Part shown: in pieces, positions 23,398-26,511 of the stretch
Position numbering within the stretch: position 1 is the stretch's first letter
Layout of the letters: each line of letters starts with the position of its first letter
Origin: Tissierella_B sp964485455
Lineage (GTDB): Bacteria > Bacillota > Clostridia > Tissierellales > Tissierellaceae
Assembly: GCA_964485455.1 (NCBI GenBank)
Contig: CAZAJU010000021.1
Span: 1-26,511, forward strand
Reading direction: 5' to 3'
Length of the DNA: 26,511 nucleotides
The notes under the pieces: generated by a model
Seen by the model: the letters and a program-made list of their open reading frames with translations, nothing else
The model's database searches: none
What the model was told of the DNA's origin: nothing
Program-made: the position numbers and the translations under genes

Positions 23398-24357
23398 TCA
23401 TACTAATTTTCTTAATGCTATCCTATCCACTATTTCTCTTGCTTGTCCGATTATTTTAGTTCTAGTGGCCAATGTAGTATAACATCTTTTAGTAAAACAA
23501 TTATAATTTTCTTTCCTTACAGCATCTAAAATTCCTTTGTAACTTAAAGCTGCTGCAACTAATGGTAATCTTGCTGTAGGATGAAAGCATGAAATCCATT
23601 CAAAATAATCTTTATAATACACCTCAGCCAAATCAGCTAATTCCTCCCAAAGCATTATAAAATTATTAGAAATTTGATTTTTGAAATTTTCATCATTCTT
23701 ATGAACTAATAATTCATTAAAAAAAGATGGATCTAAATCATATTTTAAGAATAATTCTTCTGGTATATAGATTTTTTTTCTAGTTATATAATCTTCACCA
23801 ATATCTCTAAGTATATTGGTTATTTGCATTCCAACTCCTAAATTCTCGCAGCTTTTGATAAACCATTTATCAAATGTGTATTTATTATCACAAGCTAAAA
23901 TAGGGGCTAACATCACTCCAACTGAACCAGCAACAAGTCTAGAATACTCAACTAATTCATCAATGGACCTTATCTTATCTAAATCTATGTCCCATCTTTG
24001 CCCTTTTATTTGATTTAAGAATCCATCTATTGGTATTTTATAATTATTTATAGTATCCTTAAATGCAATCCACCAAGGCATGTCTAAATAAATTAAATCT
24101 TTATCTTCATTATCTGCATATAAAAGATTAAGCCTTTCTTTAAGTATTTCAAGGTTGTTAATTTTCCGTTCTCTGCTATTATCATTATCTACAGCATCAT
24201 CTGCATATCTACAAAATGCATAAATTGCTGATACGCCCATAAATTTATCTTCTGGCAGTAGCTTAAAAGCTTGGTAAAAACTTGTGGCTTTTTCCTTCAT
24301 AGTTTTTTCAGCCACAGTATAGGACTCTAATAATAAATTGTTATTTATTTTAATCAT
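23398..24357 (-). CDS. Squalene/phytoene synthase family protein (CrtM/CrtB-like)
   Basis: Head-to-head prenyl diphosphate condensing enzyme, 319 aa, making dehydrosqualene from two FPP or phytoene from two GGPP. The first Asp-rich metal site is YADDAVD (51-57, D53/D54/D57), preceded by AIYAFCR. The second is NILRDIGED (181-189, D185/D189), followed by IYIPEE. The enzyme sits next to a desaturase and overlaps its stop by four bases (ATGA), so it is translationally coupled. C30 (CrtM) versus C40 (CrtB) cannot be decided by eye. Firmicutes usually make C30 carotenoids. No FPP or GGPP synthase gene is nearby. Confidence 0.88.
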   Translation of the reverse strand: MIKINNNLLLESYTVAEKTMKEKATSFYQAFKLLPEDKFMGVSAIYAFCRYADDAVDNDNSRERKINNLEILKERLNLLYADNEDKDLIYLDMPWWIAFKDTINNYKIPIDGFLNQIKGQRWDIDLDKIRSIDELVEYSRLVAGSVGVMLAPILACDNKYTFDKWFIKSCENLGVGMQITNILRDIGEDYITRKKIYIPEELFLKYDLDPSFFNELLVHKNDENFKNQISNNFIMLWEELADLAEVYYKDYFEWISCFHPTARLPLVAAALSYKGILDAVRKENYNCFTKRCYTTLATRTKIIGQAREIVDRIALRKLV

Positions 24358-25865
24358 ACGAAATCATCCTCGTCATTATCTCTTCTAAGTTCTTCTGCAC
24401 AAATCTTTCCACTTTCAATAACTATTGGAACACCAGCACCCGGATGTGTACTGCTTCCTGTAAAATATAAGCCTTCACATTTCATAGATTTCGCCTGAGG
24501 TCTCAAGTGGTTACTTTGACTTAAAGTAGGCTGCAGTCCAAAGGTAGCTCCCCTATATGCATTAAATCTTTCTTTAAAGTCTTCTGGGGTAAATATACTT
24601 TCAACTTCTATATCATTTCTAATATTAGATAATCCAGGAAGCTTGGATAATGTATCAAGTGTCTTTTGTCTATAGTAATCAATAGTCTCATCATTCCATT
24701 TATATTTGGCTGTTTCTAGTTCAGATACTGGTATTAAAGCATAGAAACTTGAGCTGCCCTTTGGAGCCATTTCTGGATCAGCTTTAGATGGAATATGTAA
24801 ATATACGGAAGGGTCTTTAATCATTCTCCCTTCAAATATACTATTTAAATTATCATCTAAGTCTTCTGAGATTATAAATGTATGAGTTTCTAATTCTGGA
24901 AATTCTCCCTTAACTCCCCAATAAAATACTAGGCAAGAACATGAATATTCCATCTTATCGATTTTCTCTTTTGTATATTTTCCTCTTAAATTATTATCCT
25001 CTATCAATTCAGTTATTGCGTAAGGGAAGTCTGCGTTGCATATTACATAATCACCATTTATTTCTGCTCCATTTACTGAGATTCCTTTTACTTTATTGTG
25101 AGTAGTCAAAACCTTGTCCACTTCTGAATTGTAATGAATCTTACCTCCAAGCTCCTCAAATAATTTTGCCATGGAGAGTGCCATAGTATGCATCCCTCCC
25201 TTTATGAACCACACACCATAAAGTAGTTCTATCATAGGTATTATATTGTATAAGGATGGCCCCTTTTGAGGAGATACACCTATGTAAAGAGTTTGAAAAC
25301 TTAACATTTGTTGTAAATCTTTATCAGGCATAAATGAGGCCATCATTTTATCTGCACTATCAAAAGTCTTTAACTTTAATGCTTGAAATAACATAAAAGG
25401 ATTGTAAATATCTGATTTTTTTCTAAAAGGACGAGTTATAAAGTATTTTAAAGCTACTTGATATCTTTCATATATTTCACTTAAATAATTTAAAAATCCT
25501 CTAGCATTAATATCCCCTTTTGATTCAGCCATCTTCATAAGGTCTTTAAGATCAGAATTAATTGAATAGTGACGATAAGGTTCACCTTTAAAATAAACTT
25601 CATACATTGGGTCCAATTTAACCATTGGTATGTAATCTTCTGGATTTCTATTTGCTAATTTGAATACTTCTTCATAAATTGAAGGCATCATTACAAGAGT
25701 AGGTCCAACATCAAATGTATATCCTTCAGTTTTAATTTGGTGCATTTTACCTCCGGGTATACTCTGTTTTTCATATATTTCTACATCGTAGCCTTCATTT
25801 TGTAGTCTTATGGCAGCTGATAATCCACCCATTCCTGCCCCTACTACCAATACCTTTTTCACCAT
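24354..25865 (-). CDS. Phytoene/diapophytoene desaturase (CrtN/CrtI-like)
   Basis: FAD-dependent carotenoid desaturase of 503 aa that introduces conjugated double bonds into the colourless C30 or C40 product of the neighbouring synthase. The N-terminus has the dinucleotide-binding motif VLVVGAGMGGLSAAIRL, the adenine-ribose acid in VEIYEK and GGKMHQIKTEGYTFDVGPT. The C-terminus has the family signature LYFTGSSTHPGAGVPIVIES. The start at 25865 is chosen because AAGGAGG lies eight bases upstream; a longer frame to 25892 would overlap the MarR gene. It is the second gene of the operon. Confidence 0.9.
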   Translation of the reverse strand: MVKKVLVVGAGMGGLSAAIRLQNEGYDVEIYEKQSIPGGKMHQIKTEGYTFDVGPTLVMMPSIYEEVFKLANRNPEDYIPMVKLDPMYEVYFKGEPYRHYSINSDLKDLMKMAESKGDINARGFLNYLSEIYERYQVALKYFITRPFRKKSDIYNPFMLFQALKLKTFDSADKMMASFMPDKDLQQMLSFQTLYIGVSPQKGPSLYNIIPMIELLYGVWFIKGGMHTMALSMAKLFEELGGKIHYNSEVDKVLTTHNKVKGISVNGAEINGDYVICNADFPYAITELIEDNNLRGKYTKEKIDKMEYSCSCLVFYWGVKGEFPELETHTFIISEDLDDNLNSIFEGRMIKDPSVYLHIPSKADPEMAPKGSSSFYALIPVSELETAKYKWNDETIDYYRQKTLDTLSKLPGLSNIRNDIEVESIFTPEDFKERFNAYRGATFGLQPTLSQSNHLRPQAKSMKCEGLYFTGSSTHPGAGVPIVIESGKICAEELRRDNDEDDFV

Positions 25866-25878
25866 AGACATATCCTCC

Positions 25879-26295
25879 TTATTTCCATTCATCTACTAAA
25901 TTCTTTGTGATAATTTCATTTATTTTTTTATAGTAGTTACTCTCTTCCTCTGTTAATCCAAAAAAACATTCTTCTTCCCATTGTTTTAAAACTAACTTTA
26001 ATTCTGGAAGTAGTTTTAAACTTTCTTCTGTTAAAAAGCATAGTTTATTTCTATGGTCCACTGCATCACTTTTTCTGTATATTATACCTCTTTCCTCAAT
26101 GGATTGTAGAATTCTTGTTACATTACCTTTATCAGTCTGAATAAATGGAGTCAATCTTGCTTGACTGATACCTGGAATCTGTTCAATTACTAGTATTATT
26201 ACTAGAATATGCCAATCAATATCAAATTTAATTAGCATATCATTAAGCTTTTGTTTCCCATATTTATTCAAGACACTTATATCACAAATAAACAT
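25879..26295 (-). CDS. MarR-family transcriptional regulator
   Basis: Winged-helix regulator of 138 aa. Helices around WHILVIILVIEQ are followed by the recognition region ISQARLTPFIQTDKGNVTRI and the wing SIEERGIIYRKSDAVDHRNK, typical of MarR. The C-terminal helix ends at KKINEIITKNLVDEW and serves in dimer formation. It is first in the carotenoid operon, 13 bases before the desaturase, and a 15-bp dyad lies just upstream of its start. It probably represses itself and the pathway until a ligand releases it. The ligand is unknown. Confidence 0.87.
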   Translation of the reverse strand: MFICDISVLNKYGKQKLNDMLIKFDIDWHILVIILVIEQIPGISQARLTPFIQTDKGNVTRILQSIEERGIIYRKSDAVDHRNKLCFLTEESLKLLPELKLVLKQWEEECFFGLTEEESNYYKKINEIITKNLVDEWK

Positions 26296-26312
26296 TCTTC
26301 TTACCTCTTTTG

Positions 26313-26327
26313 GTTGTATAATACAAC
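26313..26327 (-). promoter_or_regulatory. Dyad operator upstream of marR
   Basis: GTTGTATAATACAAC is a perfect 6+3+6 palindrome located 18 bases before the MarR start, just ahead of its ribosome binding site. Its size and symmetry match MarR-family operators, so autorepression is likely. Confidence 0.6.
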
Positions 26328-26348
26328 TATATTACCCCAAAATTCGAC

Positions 26349-26378
26349 ATTATCTCAGCTATAAGAAAATATTTTCAA
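26349..26378 (-). promoter_or_regulatory. Promoter of the carotenoid operon
   Basis: On the minus strand the -35 TTGAAA (26373-26378) and -10 GATAAT (26349-26354) are 18 bases apart. Transcription would start near 26342, placing the dyad at about +15 to +29 where a bound dimer would block elongation. Confidence 0.5.
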
Positions 26379-26404
26379 ATAAGGCTTATTTTATGCTTAT
26401 AAAA

Positions 26405-26427
26405 GGTATTAAATAATTTTTAATACC
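26405..26427. terminator. Hairpin GGTATTAAA...TTTAATACC
   Basis: A perfect nine-pair AT-rich stem with a five-base loop lies between the carotenoid promoter and repeat copy 2. No T-run follows directly on either strand, so terminator function is uncertain. Confidence 0.35.
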
Positions 26428-26438
26428 CCTTATAATAT

Positions 26439-26493
26439 TTAAATAACAAATGGGTAGTTTAATTAATTTATATATTAATTGAACTACCCATTT
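26439..26493 (+). repeat. Hairpin repeat copy 2 (terminator-like)
   Basis: Same sequence and orientation as the copy at 21851. The 20-bp stem is 26448-26467 with 26474-26493, with a six-base loop, followed by AAGTTTTTT. Unlike copy 1 it follows no plus-strand gene in the window, since the carotenoid operon runs the other way. It is therefore either a dispersed repeat or the remnant of a lost gene's 3' end. Confidence 0.82.
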
Positions 26494-26511
26494 AAGTTTT
26501 TTATCTACACA

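Noticed and set aside
21851..26493. Carotenoid module as a composite transposon
   Set aside because: The flanking hairpins are not inverted with respect to each other and no transposase, integrase or target duplication was seen; kept only as a repeat-flanked module.

Overview
The window is low-GC, AT-rich DNA with AGGAGG-type ribosome binding sites, lipobox lipoproteins and SLH-domain sequence. This points to an anaerobic Firmicute of the Clostridia/Tissierellia type. That is an inference from style; no rRNA or marker gene is present. No rRNA, tRNA, CRISPR array or transposase was seen.

Layout. (1) About 0.1-2.0 kb, minus strand: a GT4 glycosyltransferase and a HAD phosphatase, transcribed divergently from (2) 2.2-6.2 kb, plus strand: a complete YnjBCD-type ABC importer (lipoprotein binding protein, two permeases, ATPase) of unknown substrate. 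(3) 6.2-11.8 kb, minus strand: a tightly packed seven-gene operon, in transcription order two VTT/TVP38 membrane proteins, a DUF2064 transferase, an APH/choline-kinase-like kinase, a GT2 transferase, a (4Fe-4S)/CCG oxidoreductase subunit and an atypical nucleoside hydrolase. It converges on the importer at a perfect hairpin that lies inside both genes' 3' ends. (4) 12.0-12.6 kb: a single-gene rhodanese lipoprotein with its own promoter and terminator. The ABC importer plus rhodanese recalls E. coli ynjBCDE, so blocks 1-4 may form one uncharacterised uptake or glycoconjugate system.

(5) 12.9-16.9 kb, minus strand: an operon that starts with a redoxin gene carrying an in-frame TGA in a UxxC motif, followed by a SECIS-like hairpin (a probable selenoprotein). 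It continues with a large lipoprotein, a divergent Lgt-like protein and a small membrane protein. (6) 17.1-19.9 kb, plus strand: a complete OmpR-type two-component system and a secreted DUF2680 protein. (7) 19.9-21.9 kb: a sensor kinase and an SLH protein that meet head to head, both lacking their N-termini. This marks an old deletion or rearrangement junction.

(8) 21.9-26.3 kb, minus strand: a four-gene carotenoid operon consisting of a MarR regulator, a CrtN/CrtI-type desaturase, a CrtM/CrtB-type synthase and a fusion of a polyprenol-kinase-like domain with DUF92. The last resembles plant VTE5+VTE6 joined in one protein and suggests prenol salvage feeding carotenoid synthesis. The module lies between two direct copies of a ~50-bp hairpin repeat.

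The strongest novel points are the hidden selenoprotein, which conventional ORF calling would truncate to its last 104 codons, the prenol-salvage/carotenoid module flanked by repeats, and the YnjBCD-linked seven-gene operon.
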